Below, piece by piece: positions 37,080 to 49,100 of a DNA stretch of 64,000 bases. The position numbers and the translations under genes were made by a program. The stretch covers positions 124,001-188,000 of the forward strand of contig NZ_JAFIWC010000002.1 in assembly GCF_017163755.1 (NCBI RefSeq). Direction: 5' to 3'. Every line of letters begins with the position of its first letter. Within the stretch, counting starts at the first letter, position 1. The notes under the pieces were generated by a model. It was not told the origin of the DNA and searched no databases. It saw nothing but the letters and a program-made list of their open reading frames with translations. The DNA is from Xanthomonas sp. Lineage in GTDB: Bacteria > Pseudomonadota > Gammaproteobacteria > Xanthomonadales > Xanthomonadaceae.

Positions 37080-37772
37080 TCATGTCTCCTCGAGCAGCAA
37101 TGCCTGCAACTGCGCCAGCGTCGCCACTTCGTAGTGCGGCGCGATGCCCTCCGGCGCCGCCAGGCCGTGGGCGTTGAACCAGCAGGTGTGCAGCCCGGCC
37201 GCCAGGCCGCCGGCGATGTCCGCATGCGGGTTGTCGCCGACCATCAGCACCCGCTCGCGCGGCGGAGCGCCCATCTGCGCCAGCGCATGCTCGAAGATGC
37301 CCGGGTGCGGCTTGGCCAGCCCGACCTGCTCGGAGATCACCAGCACCTCGAACCGGTCGTGCAGGCCGGTGCGCCGCAGCCGCGCGTGCTGCAGCGCGCT
37401 GAAGCCGTTGGTGACGATGCCCAGGCGCACGCGCCCGCGCAGCGCATCCAGCAGCGCCACCGCGCCGTCCAGCGGTGCGCACAGCTCGGCCATCGCCGCC
37501 AGGAAGCCGTCGTTGAGCGCCTGCGGCGAGACGCCCAGGCGCTGCGCCCAGCCGTCGAAGCGGCGCTGCTGCAGCTGCGCGGCGCTGATCGCGCCGTTCT
37601 GGTAGTCCACCCACAGCGGCCGGTTGACCGCGCTGTAGTCGTGGTAGTCCTGCGCGGAGAACGCCACCTGGTAGGTGGCGAACAGGCGCTGCAGGCCGGC
37701 GAAGGCGTCGAAGCGGAACAGCGTGTCGTCGGCGTCGAACAGGATCCAGCGGTAGTCGGAAGCGGCGGGCAT
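37080..37772 (-). CDS. yjjG: HAD hydrolase, YjjG-type pyrimidine nucleotidase
   Basis: This 230-residue phosphatase has HAD motif I '[15 protein letters not shown]', motif II '[12 protein letters not shown]', the lysine in '[15 protein letters not shown]' and motif III '[20 protein letters not shown]'. The DxDxTLF start and 'TNGFSALQ' resemble E. coli YjjG, which dephosphorylates dUMP and non-canonical pyrimidine nucleotides. Start at 37772 begins just before motif I. Gene stands alone. Confidence 0.85.
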   Translation of the reverse strand: MPAASDYRWILFDADDTLFRFDAFAGLQRLFATYQVAFSAQDYHDYSAVNRPLWVDYQNGAISAAQLQQRRFDGWAQRLGVSPQALNDGFLAAMAELCAPLDGAVALLDALRGRVRLGIVTNGFSALQHARLRRTGLHDRFEVLVISEQVGLAKPHPGIFEHALAQMGAPPRERVLMVGDNPHADIAGGLAAGLHTCWFNAHGLAAPEGIAPHYEVATLAQLQALLLEET

Positions 37773-37848
37773 GCGGCGGCGGAAGCTGGGAGCCAGCGCG
37801 CATGGTAGACCCGGCGCGGGCCGCGCAGCGGCGCAGCGGCGAAAACGA

Positions 37849-37875
37849 CGACGCCGGCCACGAGGGCCGGCGTCG
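37849..37875 (-). terminator. terminator after the MHS transporter gene
   Basis: An 11-bp perfect stem CGACGCCGGCC / GGCCGGCGTCG around ACGAG lies 38 bases after the transporter's stop on the minus strand and is followed on that strand by TCGTTTTC. Confidence 0.7.
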
Positions 37876-37912
37876 CAGTGCCGCAAGATGCTGCGGCGAA
37901 GCTACTTCAGGC

Positions 37913-39571
37913 TTACTTGGTGATGTCCACGTCATTGGTCTCGCGCAGGAACAGCGCGCCGATCACGAAGGTCATCAACGCGATGCCGATCGGGTACCAC
38001 AGGCCGAAGTACATGTTGCCGCTGCCGGCCACCAGCGCGAACGAGATCGCCGGCAGGAAGCCGCCGAACCAGCCGTTGCCGATGTGGTACGGCAGCGACA
38101 TCGAGGTGTAGCGGATGCGGGTGGGGAACAGCTCGACCAGGAACGCGGCGATCGGGCCGTAGACCATGGTCACGTAGATCACCAGGATCCACAGCAGCAG
38201 CAGCGTCATCGGCTTGTTGATCCGCGCCGGGTCGGCCTTCTCCGGGTAGCCGGCCGTGGCCAGCGCGCCCTTGAGTTCCTTGGCGAACGCATCGCCCTTG
38301 GCCTTGGCCTCGTCCTTGCTCAGCCCTTCGGCTTCGTAGGAGGTGACTTCGGCGCCGCCGATGGTGATCTTGGCCACGCTGCCCGGCGCCGCCGGCTGCG
38401 CGTCGTGCGGGATGCCGGCCTTGGTCAGCGCCGCCGAGGCGATGTCGCAGGAACTGGTGAACTTGCGCACGCCGACCGGATCGAACTGGAAGTGGCAGGT
38501 GGCCGGATCGGCGACGATCAGCGCCGGCGAGTTGGCACGCGCTTCTTCCACGCCCGGGTTGGCGAAGTGGGTCAGGCCCTTGAAGATCGGCATGTAGGTG
38601 ACCGCGGCCAGCAGGCAGCCGGCCAGGATGATCTTCTTGCGGCCGATCTTGTCCGACAACCAGCCGAACACCACGAAGAACGGCGTGGCCAGCGCCAACG
38701 CCACCGCGATCAGGATGTTGGCGGTGGTGCCGTCGACCTTCAGCGACTGGGTCAGGAAGAACAGCGAGTAGAACTGGCCGCCGTACCACACCACGGCCTG
38801 GCCGGCGGTGGCGCCGAACAGCGCCAGCAGCATCAGCTTGCCGTTGGCCGAGCGCATGCTCTCGCGGAACGGCTGCTTGGCGGTCTTGCCCTCGGACTTC
38901 ATCTGCTGGAACACCGGCGATTCGCTCAGCTGCAGGCGGATCCACACCGACACGCCGAGCAGCACGATCGACACCAGGAACGGAACGCGCCAGCCCCAGG
39001 CCTCGAAGGCCTCGGTGCCCAGGTACAGGCGCGTGCCCAGGATCACCAGCAGCGACAGGAACAGGCCCAGCGTGGCGGTGGTCTGGATGAAACTGGTGTA
39101 CAGACCGCGCTTGCCCGGCGGGGCGTGCTCGGCGACGTAGGTGGCCGCGCCGCCGTATTCGCCGCCCAGCGCCAGGCCCTGCGCCAGGCGCAGCACGATC
39201 AGGATGATCGGTGCGGCGATGCCGATGCTGGCGTAGTTGGGCAGGACGCCGACGATGAAGGTCGACAGGCCCATCAGCACGATGGTGACCAGGAAGGTGT
39301 ACTTGCGGCCGATGCGGTCGCCCAGGCTGCCGAAGAACGCCGCGCCGAACGGACGCACCGCGAAGCCGGCGGCGAAGGCCAGCAGCGCGAAGATGAAGCC
39401 GGTGGTTTCGTTGACGCCGCTGAAGAACTGCTTGGCGATGATCGCCGCCAGCGAACCGTACAGGTAGAAGTCGTACCACTCGAAGACGGTGCCCAGGCTC
39501 GAGGCGAAGATCACCTTCTTGTGGCCCTGGGTCAAGGGCTTGCCCGACGGGTTGGTGGTGGTGCTGGACAT
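37913..39571 (-). CDS. MHS-family (MFS) proton/metabolite symporter
   Basis: This 552-residue transporter belongs to the metabolite:H+ symporter branch of the MFS, which takes up carboxylates, betaines or shikimate-like solutes. The signature 'SSLGTVFEWYDFYLYGSL' and 'SLGDRIGRKYTF' are clear, plus 'QGLALGGEYGGAATYVAEH'. Twelve helices are expected, but a hydrophilic insert of about 120 residues (about 329-448) with two cysteines ('PATCHF', 'TSSCDI') lies in the second half. The start MSSTTTNPSG is chosen at 39571. A porin gene lies 160 bases upstream on the same strand, suggesting a shared uptake route. Confidence 0.9.
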   Translation of the reverse strand: MSSTTTNPSGKPLTQGHKKVIFASSLGTVFEWYDFYLYGSLAAIIAKQFFSGVNETTGFIFALLAFAAGFAVRPFGAAFFGSLGDRIGRKYTFLVTIVLMGLSTFIVGVLPNYASIGIAAPIILIVLRLAQGLALGGEYGGAATYVAEHAPPGKRGLYTSFIQTTATLGLFLSLLVILGTRLYLGTEAFEAWGWRVPFLVSIVLLGVSVWIRLQLSESPVFQQMKSEGKTAKQPFRESMRSANGKLMLLALFGATAGQAVVWYGGQFYSLFFLTQSLKVDGTTANILIAVALALATPFFVVFGWLSDKIGRKKIILAGCLLAAVTYMPIFKGLTHFANPGVEEARANSPALIVADPATCHFQFDPVGVRKFTSSCDIASAALTKAGIPHDAQPAAPGSVAKITIGGAEVTSYEAEGLSKDEAKAKGDAFAKELKGALATAGYPEKADPARINKPMTLLLLWILVIYVTMVYGPIAAFLVELFPTRIRYTSMSLPYHIGNGWFGGFLPAISFALVAGSGNMYFGLWYPIGIALMTFVIGALFLRETNDVDITK

Positions 39572-39689
39572 AGGAAGCTTCCCCTCCGAAGCGTGCATGG
39601 TGCGGTGATGTGGGTTGGATCAGGCTGGATCGGTCAGGCGTGATGCGGGACGTGATCAGGCGCTGCGCCGCCTGCGATGCGCGAGTCGT

Positions 39690-39725
39690 GGCGGCGCGGC
39701 GCGCCCTCCCGGGCGCCGCGCCGCC
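39690..39725 (-). terminator. strong GC hairpin between porin and transporter genes
   Basis: GGCGGCGCGGCG and its complement CGCCGCGCCGCC pair with a further GCCC/GGGC at the top and a two-base bulge, just past the porin stop on the minus strand. There is no T-run, so it may stabilise the porin mRNA or weaken read-through rather than end transcription. Confidence 0.45.
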
Positions 39726-39731
39726 ATGGCC

Positions 39732-41108
39732 TCAGAAACTGTACTTGGTGGTGAACTGCACCCGGGTGATGTCGCCCTTGGCGCCGCTCTCCACCTCGCG
39801 CTTGCCGTACATCAGCTCCGCGCCCACATCCACCTTCGGCATCGGCGTGTAGAAGATGTTGCCGCGGATGCTCTGCACGTTCTTGGTCACCGCAAGGCCG
39901 GTCAGCGCGGTGTCGTTGTCGTAGTCGCTGCGCGCGTAGATCAGGTTGGTGCGCAGCTTCGGCGAGAACGCGTGGCGCCAGCCGACGTAGCCGGCGAGCA
40001 CGCCGGTGCTGTCCAGGCTGCCGTCGGCCGCGTCCAGCGCCGCATCGGCGGTGATGCCCAGGCCGATGTAGCGGGAGATGCCCTCGCCGCCGGTGATCTG
40101 GTAGACGAAGCTGTCGTTGGCGCCGGCCGCCCACTTGCCGCCCAAGGTCAGGCCGCCGCCGACGCTGCTGTCCTCGAAGCCGGGGCGGTCGACCTTGAGC
40201 TGGCGCACCAGGCCGCCGATGCCGAACGTGCCCCAGTCGCCCTTCCAGCCGTAGCGCACGGTCAGGTCCGGCATCGAGCCGCGGTCGGACGAGGTGGTGC
40301 CGATCAGCGTGGTCTCCGGGTTTTCCAGCGCGACGCTGAAGCCGCCCTGGGTGTAGCGCACCTGCGCCTGGCGCACGAAGATCACGCCGTCGGTGGGGCC
40401 GATGAAGTCGGCCGCTTCCGGCAGCGCCGAGGCGTCCATGAAGTTCGACCAGGTCTGGCCGGCCAGCCAGTGGTTCCAGTACATGTAGGCATGGCGCAGG
40501 GTGGCGCCGTAGGTGTTGGTCGCGGTCTGGTTGCCCAGCGAGTTGCCGAAGAAGTCCAGCTCCACCAGCGCGCCGGCCTTGTTGCCGCCGTCGGTGACGC
40601 TGTCCACGCCGAAGTTGATGCGCGAGAACTTGGCGTGGGCGTTGTAGTCCACGTTGGACTTCTCCCCGCCCACCGGGGTCTGCCCGGGCAGGTACAGCAT
40701 GCGCCCGGTGGCGTCGTCGGCCAGCTGGCCGTCGCCGGTCTGGGTGGCCAGGAAGTCGGCCTTGATGAAGCCGCCGACCTTGAACGTGGTGCCCGGGGCG
40801 GCGCCGGGAGTGATGGTCAGCGCCTGGATCGGCGCCTTGCCCGCCGGCAGCGCCGGTTGCGCGGCCTGGGTCGACTTCACCGTGGCGATCTGGGTCTGGG
40901 TCTCGGCGATCTGGCCCTGCTGCTGTTGCTGCGAGGACAGCAGCAGCTGGACCTGGCGCTCCAGCTCGGCGACCCGGGCCTCCAGCGCCTGTTCCCGTGC
41001 GGACTGACCCTTGCCGCTCTGCGCGAAAGCCGCGCCGGGGGCGATCAGGGCCACCAACAGCGCGGCCGCCAGGGGGCGGCGCGCGATGGATGCGATGCGG
41101 TTGCTCAT
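39732..41108 (-). CDS. DcaP-family trimeric outer-membrane porin
   Basis: This 458-residue protein has a signal peptide (hydrophobic about residues 12-29, ending AFAQ), an N-terminal coiled-coil segment with 'ALEARVAELERQVQLLLS', and a beta-barrel ending in the aromatic signature 'FTTKYSF'. 'FKVGGFIKADFLATQTGDG' and the layout match DcaP-like porins, which take up carboxylates and dicarboxylates. GGGAGGGAGTA before the ATG is a strong ribosome binding site. It lies between the MHS transporter and the divergent acs gene. Confidence 0.9.
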   Translation of the reverse strand: MSNRIASIARRPLAAALLVALIAPGAAFAQSGKGQSAREQALEARVAELERQVQLLLSSQQQQQGQIAETQTQIATVKSTQAAQPALPAGKAPIQALTITPGAAPGTTFKVGGFIKADFLATQTGDGQLADDATGRMLYLPGQTPVGGEKSNVDYNAHAKFSRINFGVDSVTDGGNKAGALVELDFFGNSLGNQTATNTYGATLRHAYMYWNHWLAGQTWSNFMDASALPEAADFIGPTDGVIFVRQAQVRYTQGGFSVALENPETTLIGTTSSDRGSMPDLTVRYGWKGDWGTFGIGGLVRQLKVDRPGFEDSSVGGGLTLGGKWAAGANDSFVYQITGGEGISRYIGLGITADAALDAADGSLDSTGVLAGYVGWRHAFSPKLRTNLIYARSDYDNDTALTGLAVTKNVQSIRGNIFYTPMPKVDVGAELMYGKREVESGAKGDITRVQFTTKYSF

Positions 41109-41338
41109 TACTCCCTCCCGAATAATGGATGTCCGCCGCGCACAGGCACGGCTGATCGCAGGGTGCGCGCCGCCGGCGCCGGCGCCTATTGGCCATTAGT
41201 CGAACAGCGCCGGCGTTACGACCATCGTCTAAGCCGCCATCGCGTGCGCGTTTAACAGAGGATGCGGCACACTGGACCATGACGCGCCGCCGCATGGCGG
41301 CGCACCGCCACACCGCAACGTTCATCGCAGAGGGAACC

Positions 41339-43282
<1,944 letters not shown>

Positions 43283-43293
43283 AGCGTGCCAGC

Positions 43294-43410
43294 CGGGATG
43301 GGGGATTCGGGATGGGGGATTCGCCAAAGCGGCTCCCCTCCATCCGCAACCTCGCCGCGCCGATACACCCGTTTGCTTTTGCCAATCCCCAATCCCGAAT
43401 CCCAGCCCCC
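43294..43410. repeat. inverted GATTCGGGATGGGGG-type repeat between acs and crbR
   Basis: The arm at about 43294-43331 (GGGATTCGGGATGGGGG and flanks, ending GCCAAAGC) and the arm at about 43372-43410 (GCTTTTGCCAATCCCC, AATCCCGAATCCC, AGCCCCC) are imperfect inverted complements. They nearly fill the acs-crbR spacer; the second arm ends exactly at the crbR start codon. A related pair occurs at 45827-46185. Confidence 0.85.
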
Positions 43411-44076
43411 ATGACCACCCTGCTGATCGCCGACGACCATCCCCTGTTCCGCGAGGCGCTGCGCGGGGCGGTGCAGCGGGTGATGCCGGGGGTGCAGCTG
43501 TACGAGGCCGACAGCGTCGAGGCGCTGTACGCGCTGGCCGACCACCACGCCGATGCCGACCTGCTGCTGATGGACCTCAACATGCCTGGCGCGCAGGGCT
43601 TCAGCGCGCTGGTGCACATGCGCGCGCTGCATCCGCAGCTGCCGGTGGTGGTGGTGTCGGCGCGCGAGGAACCCACGGTGATGCGCCGCGCGCTCGACCA
43701 CGGCGCGTTCGGCTTCATCCCCAAGTCGGCCGACTCGGACACCATCGGCATCGCCCTGGGCACCGTGCTCGACGGCGAACGCTGGGCGCCGCCGGAAGCG
43801 CACAACGTGCCGCCCACCGACCGCGCCGAACGCGAGGTCGGCCAGCGCCTGCGCGAGCTGACCCCGCAGCAGTTCCGCGTGCTGCAGATGCTCGGCGCCG
43901 GCCGCCTCAACAAGCAGATCGCCTACGACCTGGGCGTGTCCGAAGCCACGATCAAGGCGCACGTCACCGCGATCCTGCGCAAGCTCGGCGTCACCAACCG
44001 CACCCAGGCGGTGCTGATGTCCGGCAAGCTGGCGATCGACAGCGACGGCATCGTGCTGCCGCCGGAAGAGGATTGA
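43411..44076 (+). CDS. crbR: LuxR-type response regulator, CrbR-like activator of acs
   Basis: This 221-residue regulator has a receiver domain ('LLIADDHPLFREAL', phosphorylation Asp55 in 'LLLMDLNMPG', 'VVVSAREEP') and a C-terminal LuxR helix-turn-helix ('LTPQQFRVLQMLGAGRLNKQ', 'DLGVSEATIKAHV', 'RKLGVTNRTQAV'). In Vibrio and Pseudomonas, CrbR with the symporter-fused kinase CrbS switches on acs. Its position right after acs and the presence of a CrbS-like kinase at 46194-49640 support the same role here. No Shine-Dalgarno is visible: the ATG abuts the inverted repeat. Confidence 0.87.
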   Translation: MTTLLIADDHPLFREALRGAVQRVMPGVQLYEADSVEALYALADHHADADLLLMDLNMPGAQGFSALVHMRALHPQLPVVVVSAREEPTVMRRALDHGAFGFIPKSADSDTIGIALGTVLDGERWAPPEAHNVPPTDRAEREVGQRLRELTPQQFRVLQMLGAGRLNKQIAYDLGVSEATIKAHVTAILRKLGVTNRTQAVLMSGKLAIDSDGIVLPPEED

Positions 44077-44485
44077 GCGCGCGACGGCGTGCCCGGCGCG
44101 CCATGCCTCGCCAACCGCATCCAACGCCGGCGCCACGCGCGGCGTGAGGTTTGAGCAGCGATTCGGTGCTATTCCTGCCGGTCGCGGCGGCCCGGGCTCG
44201 GCGTTGCCGCCCCGGTCCCGCAGCGCTCCCAGTCCGTTGCCGCCAGCACCTGCAGGAGCGGCTCCAGTCGCGACCAGCGAAGCGGCGGACCGGCTACGTG
44301 AGCTCCGCGGCCACCTGGCCGGGCAAGGCGCTGATCACCGGTGCGATTCGGGTATCCGCCGCAGCGATCGCGCGCGAGGGCGACCGCGGACGGCGCCCTC
44401 GGCTCGCGCATCGCACCGGCGATACCGCGCGACATGGCGTCCGCCGCCATCGGTCCGCTATCGTGCAGTCGCCTGGGAGCCTGCC
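44077..44485. other. 409-bp spacer with one REP unit
   Basis: No credible gene. One REP-type unit, AGGAGCGGCTCCAGTCGCGA, lies at 44251-44275. The remaining sequence shows no promoter or terminator I can support. Confidence 0.5.
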
Positions 44486-44998
44486 ATGTCCGACTACCTG
44501 CTCGAACCGATCGCGGCCGACGAACTGGCCCTGCTCGCCAGCGGCCGCATGCCGCCGCGGCTGCACGGCCTGGCCAGCCGCGACGCGCTGCCGCCGGCCT
44601 TCGTCGCCCGGCGCGCGCTGCAGTGGCTGGCCGACGGCGTGGCGCCGCCATGGGCGGCCACCTACTACATCCGCGACGCCGACGCGCGCGTGCTCGGCGG
44701 CTGCGGCTTCAAGGGCCCGCCGCGGCACGGCGAAGTGGAGATCGGCTATGCGGTCGCAGCCGCGCATCGGCGGCGCGGCGTGGCCAGTGCCGCCGCGCGG
44801 CAGCTGATCGTCATCGCCTTCGCCAGCGCGCAGGTCCAGCGGGTCCTGGCCTGCATCGACGAACGCAACCTGGCGTCGGCGCGGCTGGCGCAGGGCCTGG
44901 GCTTCGTCGCCGGCGAGCGGCGCCAGGATCCGGACGACGGCGCCTGGCGGGTGCACTGGCGGCTGCCGCGCGCGGCCGCGCCGCGCCGCGCGGTATAG
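44486..44998 (+). CDS. GNAT-family N-acetyltransferase
   Basis: This 170-residue protein has the GNAT acetyl-CoA site '[20 protein letters not shown]' and the later block '[19 protein letters not shown]', as in RimJ/RimL-like acetyltransferases. '[20 protein letters not shown]' also fits that branch. The substrate is unknown; small molecules or protein N-termini are possible. It lies alone between crbR and the mntP riboswitch. Confidence 0.88.
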   Translation: MSDYLLEPIAADELALLASGRMPPRLHGLASRDALPPAFVARRALQWLADGVAPPWAATYYIRDADARVLGGCGFKGPPRHGEVEIGYAVAAAHRRRGVASAAARQLIVIAFASAQVQRVLACIDERNLASARLAQGLGFVAGERRQDPDDGAWRVHWRLPRAAAPRRAV

Positions 44999-45078
44999 CC
45001 GCGACTATCAAGAAAAGCCGCAGGTTCGCGTGCGTTCGTGGCGTATTCGGCGGCGTTTGCCGCTGTTAGACTGCGCGT

Positions 45079-45190
45079 CCCCTTGGGGAGTAGCCTGCTT
45101 TCCGGTCTTCGGAAAGTGCCCGCGTCAACATGCTCGGCCGATGCGCCGTGGTGCGGGCAACCAGTTCCGGTTGGCGAGACCAGCGGCGAG
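45079..45190 (+). ncRNA. yybP-ykoY manganese riboswitch before mntP
   Basis: The leader has the conserved elements of the Mn2+-sensing yybP-ykoY aptamer in order: GGGGAGTAGCC (45085-45095), a hairpin with GGTCTTCGG, CGTCAACATGCTCG (45122-45135), GGGCAACC and GGTTGGCGAGACC (about 45169-45181). This matches the well-known leader of mntP in enterobacteria. It lies 65 bases before the mntP start, so manganese should switch on expression of the exporter. Confidence 0.95.
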
Positions 45191-45254
45191 CGTGCGTGGC
45201 GACCGCCGGGCGTGTGCGCTCGTCGTCGTCCCCCGCCCCGGCGCGTACCGATCC

Positions 45255-45824
45255 ATGTCCCCACTTTCGATTCTTCTGCTCGGCATCGCGATGTCCACCG
45301 ATGCCTTCGCCGCCGCGGTCGGCAAGGGCGCGGCGATGCGCAGGCCGCGCTGGCGCGATGCGCTGCGCGCCGGCCTGATCTTCGGCACAATCGAGGCGCT
45401 GACCCCGGCGCTCGGCTGGCTGCTCGGCCGCGCCGCCGCCCGCTACGTGATGGCGTTCGACCACTGGATCGCCTTCGGCCTGCTCGGCGCGCTGGGCATG
45501 CACATGATCGTGGCCGGGCTGCGCCAGGACCCGGACGATGCGGACGCGCAGCACGGCCGGCGCCACGGCTTCTGGTCGCTGGCCGCCACCGGCGTGGCCA
45601 CCAGCATCGACGCGATGGCGGTCGGCGTAGGCCTGGCGTTCCTCGACGTAAACATCGTCAAGGTGGCGGCGGTGATCGGCCTGTGCACCCTGACCATGGT
45701 GACCGCCGGCATCATGCTCGGCCGCGTGCTCGGCGCGCTTGCCGGCAAGCGCGCCGAGATCGTCGGCGGCCTGCTGCTGATCGCGATCGGCAGCACGATC
45801 CTGTACGAGCATCTCGGTGCATGA
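45255..45824 (+). CDS. mntP: manganese efflux pump MntP
   Basis: This 189-residue inner-membrane protein exports Mn2+. Six helices are visible, with the duplicated conserved segments '[18 protein letters not shown]' and '[19 protein letters not shown]', whose aspartates are essential in MntP. A cytoplasmic '[17 protein letters not shown]' loop separates the halves. The yybP-ykoY riboswitch upstream confirms the assignment. Confidence 0.97.
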   Translation: MSPLSILLLGIAMSTDAFAAAVGKGAAMRRPRWRDALRAGLIFGTIEALTPALGWLLGRAAARYVMAFDHWIAFGLLGALGMHMIVAGLRQDPDDADAQHGRRHGFWSLAATGVATSIDAMAVGVGLAFLDVNIVKVAAVIGLCTLTMVTAGIMLGRVLGALAGKRAEIVGGLLLIAIGSTILYEHLGA

Positions 45825-45826
45825 GG

Positions 45827-46185
45827 CCGGGATGGGGGATTCGGAGTGGGGATTGGCAAGAGCGCGGTGGCCGGTTCCGGCGTCCGCGGCGGCGAACCAC
45901 TGCCGCGGCGCCTGTCCGTTCGCAGGCGGGCTTCAGTCCCACGCTCTACGGTAGAGCGTCGGGGCTGAAGCCCTCCTACAAGGCGAGCGCTGCCGCTGCG
46001 CGCTCGGGGTCGGAGTGGATCGGCAAGAGCCGCTGCTTGCTTCCCTGCTTCGCTGTTGACGTATCGATGATCCGGTTCGCGGCACGCCGGCGTTGCCTGC
46101 AGTGGCGGCGACCACGGGCGTCCGCTCGCCGACAGCGTCGGATGCCGAACCCTTGCTCCTGCGATTCCCACTCCGAATTACCACA
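45827..46185. repeat. inverted GATTCGGAGTGGGG-type repeats and REP units in a 369-bp spacer
   Basis: The spacer 45825-46193 has no gene. Its ends carry imperfect inverted arms (GGGATTCGGAGTGGGGATTG near 45836 and CGATTCCCACTCCGAATTAC near 46162). Inside lie REP-like units at 45922-45941 and 45957-45981 (GGGCTTCAGTCCC and GGGGCTGAAGCCC) joined by the hairpin GCTCTAC GG TAGAGC, forming one larger inverted structure. Confidence 0.8.
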
Positions 46186-46193
46186 CTCCCCAA

Positions 46194-49100
46194 TCACAAC
46201 TCGCCACTCTTGATCGGATCGTGGTACGCGGTCAGGAACGCGCGCAGCGACGCCGGCTTGACCGGCTTGGTCAGCACCCGGTAGCCACGCTCGCGCGCCT
46301 GCAGCTTCAGTTCGTCGCGGCCGTCGGCGGTGAGCAGGGCGCCGGCGACCGGGCCGACCATCGCCTCGCGCAGCGCGTCGAGCGTGTCCAGACCGTCGAG
46401 GCGGTCGTGCAGGTGGTAGTCGACCAGCATCACGTTGGGCGCGCGCGGCGCCAGCGCCAGCGCCTCGTCCACGGTGCTGGCGCAGATCACCTCCACCTCC
46501 CAGCGGCCGAGCAGCGCGCGCATGCCGTCGAGGATTTCCTGGTCGTTGTCCACGCACAGCACGCGCAGCCCGGCCAGCGAATCGTGGCTGGCCACGGCGC
46601 GCTGCTGGCGCTGCTGTTTCTGCGGCACCGGCGCCACCCGCGGCAGGGTGATCGAGAACATGCTGCCGTGGCCGACGGCGCTGCGCGCGTCCAGGTCGTG
46701 GCCGAGCAGGCGCGAGATGCGCTGGCAGATCGACAGGCCCAGGCCCAGGCCCTGCTCGCCCCAGTCGAACGGCTGCTGGTAGCGCTGGAATTCGTCGAAG
46801 ATCTGCTGCATGTGGTGCTTGGGGATGCCCGGCCCGGTATCCCAGACCTGCAGTTCCAGTTCCTGGCCGCGCTGGCGCATGCCCAGCACGATGCGCCCCT
46901 GGCGGGTGTAGCGCAGTGCGTTGGCGAGGAAGTTCTGCAGCACGCGGCGCAGCAGGCGGCGGTCGCTGCGCACCCAGGCCGGCCGCGCGTACACGCGCAT
47001 GCGCAGCCCGCGTCCAGCCGCGACCGGGGTGTATTGCGCGGCCAGTTCGCGCAGCAGCACGCTGGCGTCGAAGTCCTCGATCGTCGGGCGCATGCCGCCG
47101 GCGTCCAGCCGCGAGACGTCGAGCAGCCCGTCGAGCAGTTCCTCGGCCGCGCGCAGCGAGGCGTCCACGCGCTCGGCCAGGTGCCGCTGTTCCTCGTTCT
47201 GGTGCGCGTCGCGCAGCGCCGAGGCGAACAGCCGCGCGGCGTTGAGCGGCTGCAGCACGTCGTGGCTGATCGCGGCCAGGAACCGGGTCTTGGACTGCTG
47301 CGCCAGCTCGGCCTCGCGCGAGCGCTCGGCCACGCGCTGCTCCAGGGTCTCGTTGGCCTCCAGCAGCGCCTGCTCGGCGCGCTTGTAGTCGGTGATGTCG
47401 TTGTAGCTGGTGACGTAGCCGCCGCCGGGCAGCGGCTGGCCGCGCATCTCGATCACCTTGCCGTCGCTGCGGGTGCGCTCGAATACGTGCGGGGTGCCGG
47501 CGCGCATGTGGCCGATGCGGCGGCCGATCTGCTCCTCGATGTTGCCTTCGCCCAGTTCGCCGCGCTCGGCGTTGTAGCGGATCAGGTCGGCGACCGGGCG
47601 GCCGACGTAGAGCATGCCGTCGGGGTAGCCGAACATCTGCTGGTAGCGGCGGTTCCATGCGGTCAGGCGCATCGCCGGGTCGACCACGCTGACCCCGGCG
47701 CTGATGTTCTCCAGCGTGGTGGACAGGATCTCGCGGTTGAAGCGCAGCTCCTGCCCGGCCTCGTCGAGCACCGCCACCACTTCGCCCAGGTCCATGCCCG
47801 AGCCGCGCAGCAGGCTGGTCAGTACCAGCCGCGCCGACGCGGCGCCGATCGAGGCGGCCAGCAGGCGTTCGGTGAACTGCACCCAGGCGCGGTCGGCCAC
47901 CGCGTTGGGCTGCGGCTCGCGGTCGAGCAGCTGCGCCTGCTCGGCGAAGGCGCGCCGCGCGTGGCGCTCGCCGACCATGCGCTCGGCCAGCGCCTGCAGG
48001 TCGACCACGTGCACGTGCCCGAGCCAGTCGCCGGCCACCGCCGGCCGCTGCGAATACGGCTCCAGGAACGGCGCCGCGCGCAGCCGCTCGTCCAGGCCCG
48101 GGCGCCAGCGCGCCGACACCAGCATCATCGTGCCGACGTTGACCAGCAGCGACCAGAACGTGCCGTGCGCCAGCGGGTCCCAGCCGCTCATGCCGAACAG
48201 CTGTTGCGGGCGCAGCCAAGAGATGCCGAACGGCCCCTGCTGCAGCCACTGCGGCGCCAGCCAGCCGGCCTGGGTCAGCGCCGGCAGCAGCAGCGTGTAG
48301 ATCCAGGTGCCGAAGCCCAGCACCATGCCGGCCTCCACGCCCTTGCGGCTGGCCCCGCGCCAGTACAGCCCGCCGATCACCCCCGGCGCGAACTGCGCCA
48401 CCGCGGCGAAGGCCATCAGCCCGTAGGAGGCCAGCGTGCTGTCGTTGCTGCTGCTGCGGTAGTAGCCGTAGGCGATCAGCGCCAGCAGCAGGATCGCCAG
48501 GCGGCGGATCCACAGCACCCGCGAGGCCACGTCGGCGCTGGCGGCCCGGTTGCCGCGGCGGCGCAACAGCACCGGCATCACCAGGTCGTTGCTGATCATC
48601 GTCGCCAGCGCGATGCTGGAGACGATGACCATGCCGGTGGCCGCGGAGAAGCCGCCGACGTAGGCCACCAGCGCCAGTGCGGTGCGGCCCTCGGCCAGCG
48701 GCAGCGCCAGCACGATGCTGTCGTGCGCGACCTCCCCGCCCTGGCCGAACATCGCGATGCCGGCCGAGGCGATCGGCACCACCATCGCCGAGATCACCAC
48801 CAGGTACAGCCCGAACAGCCAGCGCGCCTTGCGGATGTCGCCGACGTCGCTGCATTCGACCACCGCCACGTGGAACTGCCGCGGCAGGCAGACGATGGCC
48901 AGGAAGCTGAGCAGGGTCTGCGAGATGAAGCCGACCGGCGGGGTGTTCTGGAACAGGGTGCGCGCCGACTGCAGCACGTGGCCGTCGCGGCCGCTGAGCC
49001 AGACGTAGGCGAACACGCCCACCGCCACCATCGCCAGCAGCTTGACCACCGATTCCAGCGCGATCGCCAGCATCATGCCGTGGTGGTGCTCGGTGGCGTC

